A stretch of DNA of 64,000 nt from assembly GCF_009857135.1 (NCBI RefSeq), contig NZ_CP047318.1:248001-312000 (forward strand), given 5' to 3'. Source of the DNA: Streptomyces sp. HM190. Its GTDB lineage: Bacteria > Actinomycetota > Actinomycetes > Streptomycetales > Streptomycetaceae. A program made the position numbers and the translations under genes. Each line of letters begins with the position of its first letter. Position 1 is the stretch's first letter. Positions 34,350 to 62,575 of the stretch are shown piece by piece. The notes beneath the pieces are model-generated. The model was given only the letters and a program-made list of their open reading frames with translations. It was not told where the DNA came from and searched no databases.

Positions 34350-35390
34350 TCAGCCGGTGGTGGCGCCCGGCACCGGCACGGCGGCGGGGTCCGGGGTGTT
34401 CTCGTGGTGGCGGCCCATCGGGACCACCAGGGGGGTGCCGCTGACGGGGTCCTCGCCGACGACGCAGCGCAGCCCGAAGACCTCCTCGACCATCACGGCG
34501 GTGATGACGTCGGCGGGGGCGCCCTCGCCCGCGACACGGCCCGCCTTCATGGCGATGACGTGGTCGGCGTAGCGGCAGGCCTGGTTGAGGTCGTGCAGCA
34601 CCATCACGACGGTGCGGCCCTGGTGCCGGTTGAGGTCGGTGACGAGGTCGAGGACGTCGATCTGGTGGGCGAGGTCCAGATACGTGGTCGGCTCGTCCAG
34701 CAGCAGTACGGGGGTGCCCTGGGCCACGGCCATGGCGATCCAGGCGCGCTGGCGCTGCCCGCCGGAGAGTTCGTCGACGGGCCGGTGCGCGAGGTCGGTC
34801 ATGGCGGTGGCGCGGAGCGCCTCGTGCACGGCCTCCTCGTCGCTCTGCGACCACTGCCGCCACCACGTCTGGTGCGGAGACCGGCCGCGCCCCACCAGGT
34901 CGACAACCGTAAGCCCTTCGGGAGCCACGGGTGACTGCGGCAGGATGCCGAGCTTCTGCGCGAGGGTGCGGGTCGGAATGGAGTGCACCGAGCGGCCGTC
35001 GAGGTGGACGGCGCCCGCCCTGGGGGTGAGCAGCCGGGCGAGGGCGCGCAGCAGGGTGGACTTGCCGCAGGCGTTGGCGCCGACGATCGCGGTGACCCGG
35101 CCGGTGGGGATCACCAGATCGAGGTCCTCGACGACGACACGGTCGTCGTAGGCCAGGCGCAGGCCGTGGGCGCGCAGGTCGGGGCCGCCGCCGGGGACGG
35201 CGGGGCGGGAGTGGTGGAGCGTTGCCGGTTGATGGGGCGTTGCCGGTTGGTGGCGCGTTCGCGGTTCGTGGCAGGTTGCGGGTTCGTGGCGGCTTGCGGC
35301 TTCGCTCCGCGTTGCCGGTTCGTTCTTCGGTGCCCGTTCGTTCTTCGAGGCCGGTTCGCACTTCGGTGCCCGTTCGTACTTCGGTGTCAC
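34350..35390 (-). CDS. Ferric-siderophore ABC importer ATPase with repeat-rich N-terminus
   Basis: This 346-residue protein is the FecE/FepC-type ATPase of a siderophore importer. Walker A is GANACGKSTLL, the signature is ELSGGQRQRAWIAMAVAQ, and Walker B is VLLLDEPTTYLDLAHQ, typical of iron-siderophore systems. Before the ATPase fold lie about 60 residues of a hexapeptide repeat (consensus x-E-P-A-T-R; for example YERAPKCEPASKNERAPK). The GTG start has GGAGG 8 bp upstream, so this extension is really translated. It lies 4 bp downstream of the permease stop, in one operon with both permeases. Confidence 0.92.
   Translation of the reverse strand: MTPKYERAPKCEPASKNERAPKNEPATRSEAASRHEPATCHEPRTRHQPATPHQPATLHHSRPAVPGGGPDLRAHGLRLAYDDRVVVEDLDLVIPTGRVTAIVGANACGKSTLLRALARLLTPRAGAVHLDGRSVHSIPTRTLAQKLGILPQSPVAPEGLTVVDLVGRGRSPHQTWWRQWSQSDEEAVHEALRATAMTDLAHRPVDELSGGQRQRAWIAMAVAQGTPVLLLDEPTTYLDLAHQIDVLDLVTDLNRHQGRTVVMVLHDLNQACRYADHVIAMKAGRVAGEGAPADVITAVMVEEVFGLRCVVGEDPVSGTPLVVPMGRHHENTPDPAAVPVPGATTG
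35217..35378. repeat. 18-bp tandem repeats (about nine copies) in the ATPase N-terminus
   Basis: Nine consecutive 18-bp units encode the hexapeptides YERAPK, CEPASK, NERAPK, NEPATR, SEAASR, HEPATC, HEPRTR, HQPATP and HQPATL on the minus strand. Copies are diverged but keep period and frame. Ordinary FecE-type ATPases start directly at the ATP-binding fold. Confidence 0.8.
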
Positions 35391-35394
35391 GTCT

Positions 35395-36504
35395 TCAGCC
35401 TCCTGAACCGGCGCGGTTGGCGCGGATGAGCAGCCACAGCAGTACGGGGGCGCCGAGCACTCCGGTGACGACCCCGACGGGAAGTTCGGTGTCCGGGACG
35501 ATCTTCCGGGCGGCGAGGTCGGACACGAGCACCATCACGGCGCCCGTCAGTCCCGCCGTCGCGGGCGGTGGGAAGGCGGTTCCGGCCAGGCGCTGGGCGA
35601 CCTGGGGCGCGGCGAGGGCGACGAACGCGACCGGGCCCGCCGTCGCCGTGCCGAAGGCCACGAGTCCGACGGCGACGAGGAGGACCGCCACGCGGACGGC
35701 CTGCACACGCGTGCCGAGGCCGCGGGCGACGTCGTCCCCCAGTTGCAGGGTGCGGATCTGGCGGCCGAGCAGCAGGGCGGCCGGGACCAGGACGGCCGTC
35801 GTCGCGGCGAGGGAGCCGATCTGGTCCCAGGTGCGGCCGTTGAGGTTGCCGACGAGCCAGCCGAGGGCGGCCTGGGCCTGGAAGCGCTGGCCGCGGGCCA
35901 TGAGGTAGTCGGTGGCGCTGGTGCAGATCCAGGCGACGCCGATACCGACGAGGACGATGCGGTAGCCGGTCGTGCCACGTTTCCAGGCGAGGAGGTACAC
36001 GAGCAGACCGGCGGTCAGCGCACCGAGGAGGCCGAGGGCCTGGGTGCCGAGGCCCCCGTCCCAGCCGAGGACGATCCCGGCGACGACGGCCGTGCCGGCA
36101 CCCTGGGTGATGCCCATCGTGTCGGGGCTGGCCAGCGGATTGAGGGTCACCGTCTGGAGGAGGGCCCCGGCGACGCCGAACGCGATCCCGACGAGGAGTC
36201 CGGCCAGGGCGCGGGGCAGCCGCAGCTCGTGGACGATGAGTGCGGTGGCCGGGTCTCCGCCGCCGGCCAGCGCCTTCAGCACGTCGGTGAGCGGGAGCGG
36301 GATGTCGCCGACGGAGGTCTCCACGGCGAAGGCGAGGAACGCGGTGGCGGCGAGGCCCAGGCAGACGGCGAGCAGACGGGGCCGGACGACGCCGGACACC
36401 TGCGGCGCGGGGAGCCGGAAGGTGATCCGCCGGGCGGTTCGGGTCGGCGGGGCCGGGGCCGGGGTGCCGCCGGGGCCCGGGACGGGGGCGAGGTCGGTGG
36501 TCAT
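35395..36504 (-). CDS. Iron-siderophore ABC permease (FecD/FepG-type)
   Basis: This 369-residue FecCD-family permease has about nine to ten helices. Conserved blocks are LPRALAGLLVGIAFGVAGAL, then LQTVTLNPLASPDTMGITQG, LGDDVARGLGTRVQAVRVAV and GPVAFVALAAPQVAQRLAG. The last is the cytoplasmic loop that contacts the ATPase. It pairs with the second permease to form the import channel. AGGAG lies 10 bp before the ATG at 36504. A 249-bp GC-rich spacer (36505-36753) separates it from the upstream permease; I see no promoter there. Confidence 0.92.
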   Translation of the reverse strand: MTTDLAPVPGPGGTPAPAPPTRTARRITFRLPAPQVSGVVRPRLLAVCLGLAATAFLAFAVETSVGDIPLPLTDVLKALAGGGDPATALIVHELRLPRALAGLLVGIAFGVAGALLQTVTLNPLASPDTMGITQGAGTAVVAGIVLGWDGGLGTQALGLLGALTAGLLVYLLAWKRGTTGYRIVLVGIGVAWICTSATDYLMARGQRFQAQAALGWLVGNLNGRTWDQIGSLAATTAVLVPAALLLGRQIRTLQLGDDVARGLGTRVQAVRVAVLLVAVGLVAFGTATAGPVAFVALAAPQVAQRLAGTAFPPPATAGLTGAVMVLVSDLAARKIVPDTELPVGVVTGVLGAPVLLWLLIRANRAGSGG

Positions 36505-36753
36505 CGGCTCACTGCTCCTGGGATCACTTCTCCACGCTCCTGCGGGATCGCCGCTCCGCCGGTCCGCGCGCTCGCGCGGTGGCCCGAGGCGAGGCGGCCC
36601 CCGCCTGTCGGCTCGGGCGCGTCGCTGTCCTCGGTGACGGCGGGTCGTTCGTGGTCGTTCGCGCGGTTCCCCGCGTCCCTCTCGTGGTGGCGCCCCCCGC
36701 TTCCCCGTACCGGACGCCGTGCGTCACACATCCGCTCCCCCGGCGTCATCCGC

Positions 36754-37794
36754 TCACAGCTCCGCGAGGCGTCGGCGGCGGACGAGGGCGATGAAGAAGG
36801 GGCCGCCGAGGAACGCGACGAGGATGCCCGCCTGGACCTCCGCGGGGCGGGCGACGAGGCGGCCGGCGATGTCGGCGGTGAGCAGGAGGCAGGGGGCGAG
36901 GACGGCCGACAGGGGCAGCAGCCAGCGGTGGTCCGGGCCGATGCCGGCGCGTTCGGCGAGGACGCGGGCGATGTGCGGGACGACGAGGCCGACGAAGACG
37001 ACGGGCCCGATGACGGCGACCGCTCCCCCGGTGAGCAGGGTGATGGCGACGACGCCCTGCACGCGCACCAGGCCGAGCCGGAGTCCGAGCGACTTCGCGA
37101 CGTCGTCGCCGAGCGCCAGGCCGTTGAGCGCGGGCGCGCAGGCCAGGGCGAGGACGGCGCCGACCGCGAGGAACGGCAGGACGCGCAGCAGGACCTCCTC
37201 GTTCTGGTTGGCGAGGGAGCCCGCGTTCCAGAAGCGGTAGCGGTTGAGGGCGTCCGGGTCGGTCAGGGCGATGGCGCTGGTCAGCGAGAACAGCAGCGAC
37301 GTCACGGCGACACCCGCCAGCGCCAGCTTGACCGGCGTGGAACCGGACCGGCCCAGTCCGCCGAGGACGTGGACGAGGACGCTGGCGACGAACGCGCCGG
37401 CGAAGGCGAACCAGAGGTAGCCGTACACGGAGCCGACGCCGAGCACGCCCACCGACAGGACGACGGCGAAGGCCGCGCCGGCGCTCACCCCGAGGATGCC
37501 CGGGTCCGCGAGCGGATTGCGGGTCAGCGCCTGCATCAACGCGCCCGAGAGGCCGAGCGCCGCACCGGTGGCGAGGCCGAGGGCGGTGCGCGGCAGCCGT
37601 ACCGACCAGATCACGTTGTCGACGCGGGAGTCGGGGGCGTCGCCCAGCAGGGTGTGCCACACCTGGTCGAGCGGGACGCCCAGCGCACCGAACGCCATGG
37701 ACAGGGCGCACAGGGCGAGCAGTACCGCGCCGGAGAGCGCGAGCAGCAGTACCGCGCGGGGGCCTTTCGCCGCCCGGACCGTCGAGGTCCCCAC
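36754..37794 (-). CDS. Iron-siderophore ABC permease (FecC/FepD-type)
   Basis: This 346-residue FecCD-family permease contains LPRTALGLATGAALGLSGAL, then MQALTRNPLADPGILGVSAG, LALAGVAVTSLLFSLTSAIA, LGDDVAKSLGLRLGLVRVQG and GPVVFVGLVVPHIARVLAE. It is the first gene of the import operon. GTG at 37794 is favoured because AAAGGAAG lies 8 bp upstream. The longer frame up to 37872 would include the iron box region and carries no recognisable start signal. Transcription is divergent from the NRPS. Confidence 0.92.
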   Translation of the reverse strand: MGTSTVRAAKGPRAVLLLALSGAVLLALCALSMAFGALGVPLDQVWHTLLGDAPDSRVDNVIWSVRLPRTALGLATGAALGLSGALMQALTRNPLADPGILGVSAGAAFAVVLSVGVLGVGSVYGYLWFAFAGAFVASVLVHVLGGLGRSGSTPVKLALAGVAVTSLLFSLTSAIALTDPDALNRYRFWNAGSLANQNEEVLLRVLPFLAVGAVLALACAPALNGLALGDDVAKSLGLRLGLVRVQGVVAITLLTGGAVAVIGPVVFVGLVVPHIARVLAERAGIGPDHRWLLPLSAVLAPCLLLTADIAGRLVARPAEVQAGILVAFLGGPFFIALVRRRRLAEL

Positions 37795-37807
37795 GTCGTC
37801 AACTTCC

Positions 37808-37826
37808 TTTGATGAGGCTTGCCTTA
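37808..37826 (-). promoter_or_regulatory. Iron box in front of the permease-ATPase operon
   Basis: On the minus strand TAAGGCAAGCCTCATCAAA matches 13 of 19 positions of the DtxR-family consensus. It ends 14 bp upstream of the permease GTG. It is weaker than the other boxes but correctly placed. Confidence 0.6.
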
Positions 37827-37913
37827 ACTGTAGGCCGAGTGCCGGATGAACTGTAGAACGAGCGCGGATCACCGTGCCGACTTCCGGCCGGGTGCCACCA
37901 CCCCCTCTATAAA

Positions 37914-37932
37914 TTAGGTAACCCTTACCTTA
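37914..37932 (+). promoter_or_regulatory. Iron box over the NRPS promoter
   Basis: TTAGGTAACCCTTACCTTA matches 15 of 19 consensus positions. It directly follows a TATAAA -10-like element (37909-37914), so a bound repressor would cover the transcription start. Confidence 0.8.
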
Positions 37933-37991
37933 GTATGACGGCGATCCCGGTCCAGGGCCGGGACCCCGACCCGCTGGGGAGGCTCGCTGCT

Positions 37992-57275
<19,284 letters not shown>

Positions 57276-57286
57276 CGAGGAGTGGC

Positions 57287-57496
57287 ATGAGCAACCCGTT
57301 CGAGGACCCCGAGGGCGTCTACCTGGTGCTGGTCAACGACGAGAACCAGCACAGCCTGTGGCCGGACTTCGTGGAGGTCCCGGCCGGCTGGCGGACCGTC
57401 CACGGGCCCGCCTCACGCGCGTCCTGCCTGGAGCACGTCGAGACCCACTGGACCGACATGCGGCCCCGGAGCCTGGCCGAGTCGATGGACGGCTGA
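57287..57496 (+). CDS. mbtH: MbtH-like protein
   Basis: This 69-residue activator binds NRPS adenylation domains and is needed for their solubility and activity. It has the family signature: [39 protein letters not shown] and [12 protein letters not shown], with the invariant Trp residues. It begins 11 bp after the NRPS stop with GAGGAG upstream, so the two are cotranscribed. An ATG at 57272 that overlaps the NRPS stop would add five residues. Confidence 0.96.
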   Translation: MSNPFEDPEGVYLVLVNDENQHSLWPDFVEVPAGWRTVHGPASRASCLEHVETHWTDMRPRSLAESMDG

Positions 57497-57502
57497 CACA
57501 CC

Positions 57503-57531
57503 GCAGGGGCCGGTCGGCGACCGGCCCCTGC
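57503..57531. terminator. Bidirectional terminator between mbtH and binding-protein gene
   Basis: GCAGGGGCCGGTC and its complement flank the loop GGC, an almost perfect hairpin between the convergent mbtH and lipoprotein genes. Confidence 0.85.
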
Positions 57532-57593
57532 CCACCGCACGACACGTCCGGGCGTCAGGAGCACGTCCGAGCCTCGAGGAGCGCGTTCGGGCC

Positions 57594-58664
57594 TCAGGCG
57601 GCGGGCTGCTCCACCTTCGTGCCGGTCTCGCCGTCGACGGCGGCGGCCAGCTGCGGGACCAGCCGTTCGACGACGTACCGCAGGCTGAGGACGGTGCCCA
57701 TGGACAGGGCGTTGCCGTAGTCGCTGGTCTCGCTGACGTAGACCTCGCGCCCCTCCTTCACGACGTCCAGGCCCTTGTAGGAGGGGTCCTTGTGCAGCTT
57801 GTCGGCGTCCTTGGTGACGTCGGTGACCTGCCAGACGAGGGCGTCCTGGTCGAGCAGGTCGGTGCGCTCCTTGCTGATGTTCGCGCCGAACCGGTCCCCG
57901 ATGACCTTGTCGAGGTCGGCGGGCAGGGTGAAGCCGAGGTCGGTGAGCAGGTGGGAGCGGGGGTCCTGGCTGCCGAAGACGAACATGCCCTCGTACGGCG
58001 TGGCCATCACCGCGCTCTTTCCCTTGAACTCGGGGTGTTCCCTGACGGACTCGGCGATCGTCGCCTCGGTCTCCTCGACCGCCTCGCGGGCCTCGTGCGT
58101 CCTGCCGAGGGCCTTGCCGATGGTCTCGGTCTGCTCCTGCCAGGGGACGCCGTAGTCGTTGTACTTCTTCGGCTGGGCGACGACCGGGGCGAACTTCGAC
58201 AGCGACGCGTACTGCTCCTTGGTGAGTCCCCCGTACACCGCGAGGATCAGGTCCGGCTGGAGGGCGGCGATCTTCTCGACCTGCGGGCCGGTGCCGGTGT
58301 CCTTGAGGACGGTCGGCGCCTCGGCGGAACCCAGGCGGTCCTCGGCCCAGGGGGCGACGGCGCCCTTGTAGCCGCCGAGCCACTCGGTGGTGCCGACGGG
58401 GACCTTGCCGAGGGCGAGGACGGCGTCCTGGTCGGTGAGGCCGACGGTGACGATCCGCTTCGGCTCCGACGTGATCGTCGTGCTGCCGTACTTGTGGTCG
58501 ACGGAGACGGGGAAGGGGGACGCGCCGGAGGTGTTCCCCTCGTCGCCGGCGCCCGACGTGTCGGAGGCCGGGGCGTCGCCGCCGCAGGCCGTGGCCGTGG
58601 CGAGGAGCAGGGTGGCGGAGGCGAACGCCGCGGCGAGCCGGGGCGCTCTGCGGGAGCGGGACAT
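57594..58664 (-). CDS. Ferric-siderophore-binding lipoprotein
   Basis: This 356-residue substrate-binding protein of the FecB/FhuD class III fold has a lipoprotein signal with Cys27 (LLLATATACGG). Typical segments follow: RIVTVGLTDQDAVLALGKVP, EKIAALQPDLILAVYGGLT, YDVP-like YNDYGVPWQEQTETIGKALG, and the C-terminal lobe. It should capture the ferric form of the peptide and hand it to the two permeases encoded across the NRPS. It is the last gene of the exporter operon; its ATG overlaps the previous stop (TGATG). Confidence 0.92.
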   Translation of the reverse strand: MSRSRRAPRLAAAFASATLLLATATACGGDAPASDTSGAGDEGNTSGASPFPVSVDHKYGSTTITSEPKRIVTVGLTDQDAVLALGKVPVGTTEWLGGYKGAVAPWAEDRLGSAEAPTVLKDTGTGPQVEKIAALQPDLILAVYGGLTKEQYASLSKFAPVVAQPKKYNDYGVPWQEQTETIGKALGRTHEAREAVEETEATIAESVREHPEFKGKSAVMATPYEGMFVFGSQDPRSHLLTDLGFTLPADLDKVIGDRFGANISKERTDLLDQDALVWQVTDVTKDADKLHKDPSYKGLDVVKEGREVYVSETSDYGNALSMGTVLSLRYVVERLVPQLAAAVDGETGTKVEQPAA

Positions 58665-60742
58665 CAGCGGTCCTTCGGTTCGGGTTCCTGTGGGGCGGTG
58701 CGCGTGAGGGTCTTCGGCGTCGTGGGCGCCTTGGGGGCGACGCGGGCGCCGGGCACGTCGGCGGGGGCGGGTGCGTCGAGGGCGTCCGCTGCGGTGTCCC
58801 GGGCGTCGGACCAGGCCGACCAGAGGTCGGCGTAGGGCCCCTGCGCGGCGCGCAGTGCGTCGTGGGTGCCGGTCTCCACGACGCGGCCCGCCTCCATGAC
58901 GACGACGCGGTCGGCGGTCGCGGCCTGGCTGAGGCGGTGGGCGACGATCAGCGCGGTGCGGCCGTCCACGGCGTGCGCGACCGCCCTCTCCAGGGAGCGT
59001 GCGCCGGCGCTGCCCGCCTCCGCGGTGGCCTCGTCGAGGATCACCAGCGGCGGGTCGGCGAGGACCAGCCGGGCCAGCGCGAGCGCCTGCGTCCGCTCGC
59101 CGCTGAGCCGGTGGCCGCCGTCCCCGACGACGGTGGCGAGGCCGTCGGGCAGGGCCTCGGCCCACGCCAGGGCGTCGACGCGGTCGAGCGCGGCGCGCAG
59201 TTCGTCGTCGGTGGCGTCGGGCCTGGCGAGCCGCAGGTCGTCGGCGAGGGACCCGGCGAAGACATGGGTCTCCTGGGTGATCAGGGCGATCGTGCGGGGG
59301 CCCGGGGCGGGGCCCGGGGACGGGTGCGCGGCGTCCGCGGCCGTGCCGAGTTCCGTGGGCGGGACGCCGCCGACGAGGACCGTTCCCGCGGCCGGGGGCT
59401 GGATGCCCGCGACGAGCCGGGCCAGGGTGGTCTTGCCCGCTCCGCTGGCGCCGACGAGGGCGACGCGCTCGCCGTGACCGATCGTCAGGTCGATGTCGTG
59501 CAGCACGGGGTGACCGGGACGGTAGGAGTGGCTCAGCCCGCGCACCACGACGTCGACGGTGTCCGGCTCGGCCGGGGGGCGCCCGGCGGGCGGCGGCTCG
59601 TCCGTGACCCCGACCAGTCGGGCGAGTCCCGCGGTGGCGGCCTGGGCGTCGTCGAGGAGGGCCAGGGCGGCGTTGATGGGGCCGAACAGGCTGTGGAAGT
59701 ACAGGGCGGCGGTGGTCGCCGTACCGATGCCGGCCGAGCCCTGGCGGACCAGCCAGTAGCCGGTGATCAGCACGGCGGAGAGCCCGATGTACTCGGCGAT
59801 GTGCAGTCGGCTGTAGAAGCCGAGGACGAGCCGCAGTCCCCGCATGGTCAGCCGCACCACCGACCGGGACCGCTCGGTCACCCGCTCGGTGTGCTCCCGC
59901 TCCAGCCCGAACGCCCGCACGGTGGAGGCGCCGCCGACGGTGTCGAGCAGCTGCTGGTGCTGGGCGCCGGCGGCGACCCGCTGCTCGGCGTAGAGCGGGA
60001 CGGCCCGGGTGACGTACCAGCGGGCGGTGGCCGCCTGGACGGGCACGGCGAGCAGCGCGGCGAGCAGGAACCGCCAGTCGAGGACGGCCATGGCGCCGAG
60101 GGTGAGGACGATGGTGAGCACCGAGCGGGCCAGTGCGGGCAGGGCGTTGCGTACGGCGTCGGCGATGAGGGACACGTCGGCGGTGACCCGGGCGGTCAGG
60201 TCGCCGGCGCCCGCCCGCTCGATCCGGTCCAGGGGCAGGGCCAGCGCCCGCTCGACGAAACGCTCGCGCAGCCGGGCCAGGGTCGTCTCCCCCAGCCGGG
60301 CGATCAGCGACAGTCCGAACCCGGCGCTGACGCCCTGTGCCACGGCCACGGCGACCAGCAGCGCGGCGGTGGTCGTGATGGCGTCCACGGAACCGCGCCC
60401 GGCGGCCAGATCGACGATCCGCCCCAGCAGCGGCTGCACGAGCAGCCCGACCGCGGTGGACCCGGCCGTCACGGCGAACGCCCCCACCACCAGCCCCCGC
60501 TGCGGCCGCAACAGCCCCGCCACGACAGCACGTGTACGAGCGGGGGTGGCGACGGGCAGGAGGGAGTCTGTGCGCGGGGGTGGGGAGGAGCGCGTGTCGG
60601 TGTTCGGAGCCGGGGCCGCGTCGGAGGCCGGGCCCGTGCCGGTGTTCGGGGCGGGATGCCCGTCGGCGCCGGGGTCGCGGCTCGCGTCGGTGCCCTCGGC
60701 CCGGTGCGGCTCGGCGCTCGTGTTCGGGCGGGGTCGGGTCAT
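58664..60742 (-). CDS. Heterodimeric ABC exporter subunit (intact Walker A, degenerate signature)
   Basis: This 692-residue half-transporter has a 75-residue Pro/Asp-rich N-terminal tail, six membrane helices (starting VVAGLLRPQRGLVVGAFAVT) and an ATPase domain. Walker A is GASGAGKTTLARL and Walker B is PPLVILDEATAEAG, both functional. The signature motif is LSGER instead of LSGGQ. Its partner is encoded just upstream, overlapping by ATGA, and has the complementary defects. It probably exports the apo-siderophore; import as in IrtAB is an alternative. The start ATG at 60742 is fixed by the overlap. Confidence 0.88.
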   Translation of the reverse strand: MTRPRPNTSAEPHRAEGTDASRDPGADGHPAPNTGTGPASDAAPAPNTDTRSSPPPRTDSLLPVATPARTRAVVAGLLRPQRGLVVGAFAVTAGSTAVGLLVQPLLGRIVDLAAGRGSVDAITTTAALLVAVAVAQGVSAGFGLSLIARLGETTLARLRERFVERALALPLDRIERAGAGDLTARVTADVSLIADAVRNALPALARSVLTIVLTLGAMAVLDWRFLLAALLAVPVQAATARWYVTRAVPLYAEQRVAAGAQHQQLLDTVGGASTVRAFGLEREHTERVTERSRSVVRLTMRGLRLVLGFYSRLHIAEYIGLSAVLITGYWLVRQGSAGIGTATTAALYFHSLFGPINAALALLDDAQAATAGLARLVGVTDEPPPAGRPPAEPDTVDVVVRGLSHSYRPGHPVLHDIDLTIGHGERVALVGASGAGKTTLARLVAGIQPPAAGTVLVGGVPPTELGTAADAAHPSPGPAPGPRTIALITQETHVFAGSLADDLRLARPDATDDELRAALDRVDALAWAEALPDGLATVVGDGGHRLSGERTQALALARLVLADPPLVILDEATAEAGSAGARSLERAVAHAVDGRTALIVAHRLSQAATADRVVVMEAGRVVETGTHDALRAAQGPYADLWSAWSDARDTAADALDAPAPADVPGARVAPKAPTTPKTLTRTAPQEPEPKDR

Positions 60743-62490
60743 GTGAGGACCGCCGTGCGGTAGGGCGCGCACGTGTGGACGAGGCGCTCGTGGTGGCCCG
60801 TCGCGGTGATCCGGCCGTCCTGGAGGAGGACGGCACGGTCGGTGACGGCGAGGAGGGCGGGGCTGTTGGTCACCAGCAGCGTGGTGCGGCCCCGGCGGAG
60901 GTCGCGGATGCCGGCGGCGACGCGCACCTCCGTGACGGCGTCGACGGCGGTGGTGGGTTCGTGCACGACCAGGACGGGGGTGTCGGCGGCGAGGGCGCGG
61001 GCCAGCGCGACACGCTGCCGTTGCCCGCCGGACAGGGAACGGCCGCGCGCGGTGACGGGGGTGTCGACGCCGTCGGGCAGGGACCTGGCCACCTCGTCGG
61101 TGCCCGAGGCGGCCATCGCGGCTCTCGTGAGGGTGACCGCCGCGGGTGCGCCCGCCCCGGCGGCCGCGGTCACGTTCTGCAGGACGGTCCCCTCGAACAG
61201 GTCGGCGTCGTGGTCGGCGACGAGGATCGCCGCGCGCACGGCCTTGAGGTCCAGCGCCGTGAGGTCCCTGCCGTCCAGCTCGACCGCCCCGGCCGACGGG
61301 TCGGCGCTCCGGCCGAGGAGGCCGAGGAGCGCGACCGCGTCGGCGGGGTCCGGTGCGGCGACGCCGACGATCTCCCCGGCGGCCACGTCCAGGTCGACGT
61401 CCCGCAGAGGGCCGTACGAGACGCCGCGCAGCCGCAGCCTGCCCTCGACGGCGTGCAGCGACGGGTCGAGCTCGGGGCCGGAATCTCCCGTGGTCCGGTC
61501 GGTGGACGCCGGTCCCGGTGGGAGGGCCGGGGGCGCGCCGAGGATCTCCGCGATCCGCGCCGCGGAGGCGCGCCCCTGGGCCAGTTCGGTGTTGACCCAG
61601 GCGAACTCGGTGAGCGGGCCGATGAGGAAGAGCGCCAGACCGACGGCGGAGACGAGGTCGCCCAGGCCGATGTCGCCGCGGGCCGCGAGCCGGCCGCCGA
61701 CGAGGGCGACCAGGGCGATGAACGTGCCGGTGAGGAGGGTGACGACGCCGTTCTGCCAGGCCTCGGCGCGGGCGGCGCGCAGGGTGGCGGACAGGGAGTC
61801 CCCGCTGATCCGCCGGTAGCGGGCGACGGCGGCCGGTTCCGCGCCGATGCCCTTGAGGACGCGCAGCCCGGCCACGAGGTCCGCCGCGACGCCCGACGCG
61901 CGGGCCGCGCGTTCCTGCTCGGTCTCGCTGCGGCGCTCCAGCGGCCTGCTCAGCAGGTGGCCGAGCCACAGCAGCAGCGGGGTGCCCAGCAGGACGAGGA
62001 GCCCGAGGACGAGGGAGACACGTAACAGCGCGACCGCGCTCACCACGAGACCGGCCGTCGCCGCGAGGGCGACGACGAGGGCCATGGCGACGGCGCCGAC
62101 GCGCTTGGCGTCCTCGGTGGCGACGTTCGTCAACTCCCCCGGCAGCCGCCCCTCGTCGGCCCCGCCCTCGGGTGCGAGGACACGGGCCACCAGCTCGGCC
62201 CTGAGATGGTGGGCGGCGGTGACGGAGGCCCGTTCGCCCGCTCGGGCGCTGAACCGGAAGCTGAAGGAGAGCCCGACGTACACGGCGGCGAGCACGCCGA
62301 GCCAGAACAGCAGGCCGGGAACGCTCCCGTCGACGACTCCGCGTTCGACGGCCTCGCCGATGAGCACCGGTACGAGGGCCTCACCCGTCTGGTGCCCCAT
62401 GCCCAGCACCGCGCCCAGCGTGACATCACGACGCTGTCCACCGACCGCGCGCCACAGGACGTCCCGTCCCGGCGGGTCCGCCACCCTCAC
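60739..62490 (-). CDS. Heterodimeric ABC exporter subunit (degenerate Walker A/B)
   Basis: This 583-residue half-transporter has six helices and an ATPase domain with an intact signature, RSLSGGQRQRVALARALAAD. The Walker A position reads GVAAPDPADAVALL with no Gly-Lys-Ser/Thr, and Walker B reads VLVVHEPTTAVD with His for the catalytic-site Asp. It therefore cannot bind ATP normally in its own site but supplies the signature for its partner. GTG at 62490 has GGAGG 5 bp upstream. It is the first gene of the operon exporter-exporter-binding protein, behind an iron box. Confidence 0.88.
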   Translation of the reverse strand: MRVADPPGRDVLWRAVGGQRRDVTLGAVLGMGHQTGEALVPVLIGEAVERGVVDGSVPGLLFWLGVLAAVYVGLSFSFRFSARAGERASVTAAHHLRAELVARVLAPEGGADEGRLPGELTNVATEDAKRVGAVAMALVVALAATAGLVVSAVALLRVSLVLGLLVLLGTPLLLWLGHLLSRPLERRSETEQERAARASGVAADLVAGLRVLKGIGAEPAAVARYRRISGDSLSATLRAARAEAWQNGVVTLLTGTFIALVALVGGRLAARGDIGLGDLVSAVGLALFLIGPLTEFAWVNTELAQGRASAARIAEILGAPPALPPGPASTDRTTGDSGPELDPSLHAVEGRLRLRGVSYGPLRDVDLDVAAGEIVGVAAPDPADAVALLGLLGRSADPSAGAVELDGRDLTALDLKAVRAAILVADHDADLFEGTVLQNVTAAAGAGAPAAVTLTRAAMAASGTDEVARSLPDGVDTPVTARGRSLSGGQRQRVALARALAADTPVLVVHEPTTAVDAVTEVRVAAGIRDLRRGRTTLLVTNSPALLAVTDRAVLLQDGRITATGHHERLVHTCAPYRTAVLT

Positions 62491-62556
62491 ACGTCCCTCC
62501 GGACCGGTCGCGCCAACACAGCAGAAGAAGGAAGAAACGAAGAAGCACCAGAGAAC

Positions 62557-62575
62557 TTAGGTAAGGCTAACTACA
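62557..62575. promoter_or_regulatory. Iron box in front of the exporter/binding-protein operon
   Basis: TTAGGTAAGGCTAACTACA matches 14 of 19 positions of the actinobacterial iron box TTAGGTTAGGCTCACCTAA and lies 66 bp upstream of the leftward GTG at 62490. The amidohydrolase gene starts 165 bp on the other side. Confidence 0.75.

Noticed and set aside
35217..35378. CRISPR-like array
   Set aside because: Units are contiguous 18-mers without spacers and stay in frame inside a gene.
57503..57531. Possible attachment site or operator
   Set aside because: Perfect hairpin with a 3-nt loop between two convergent stops; a terminator explains it.
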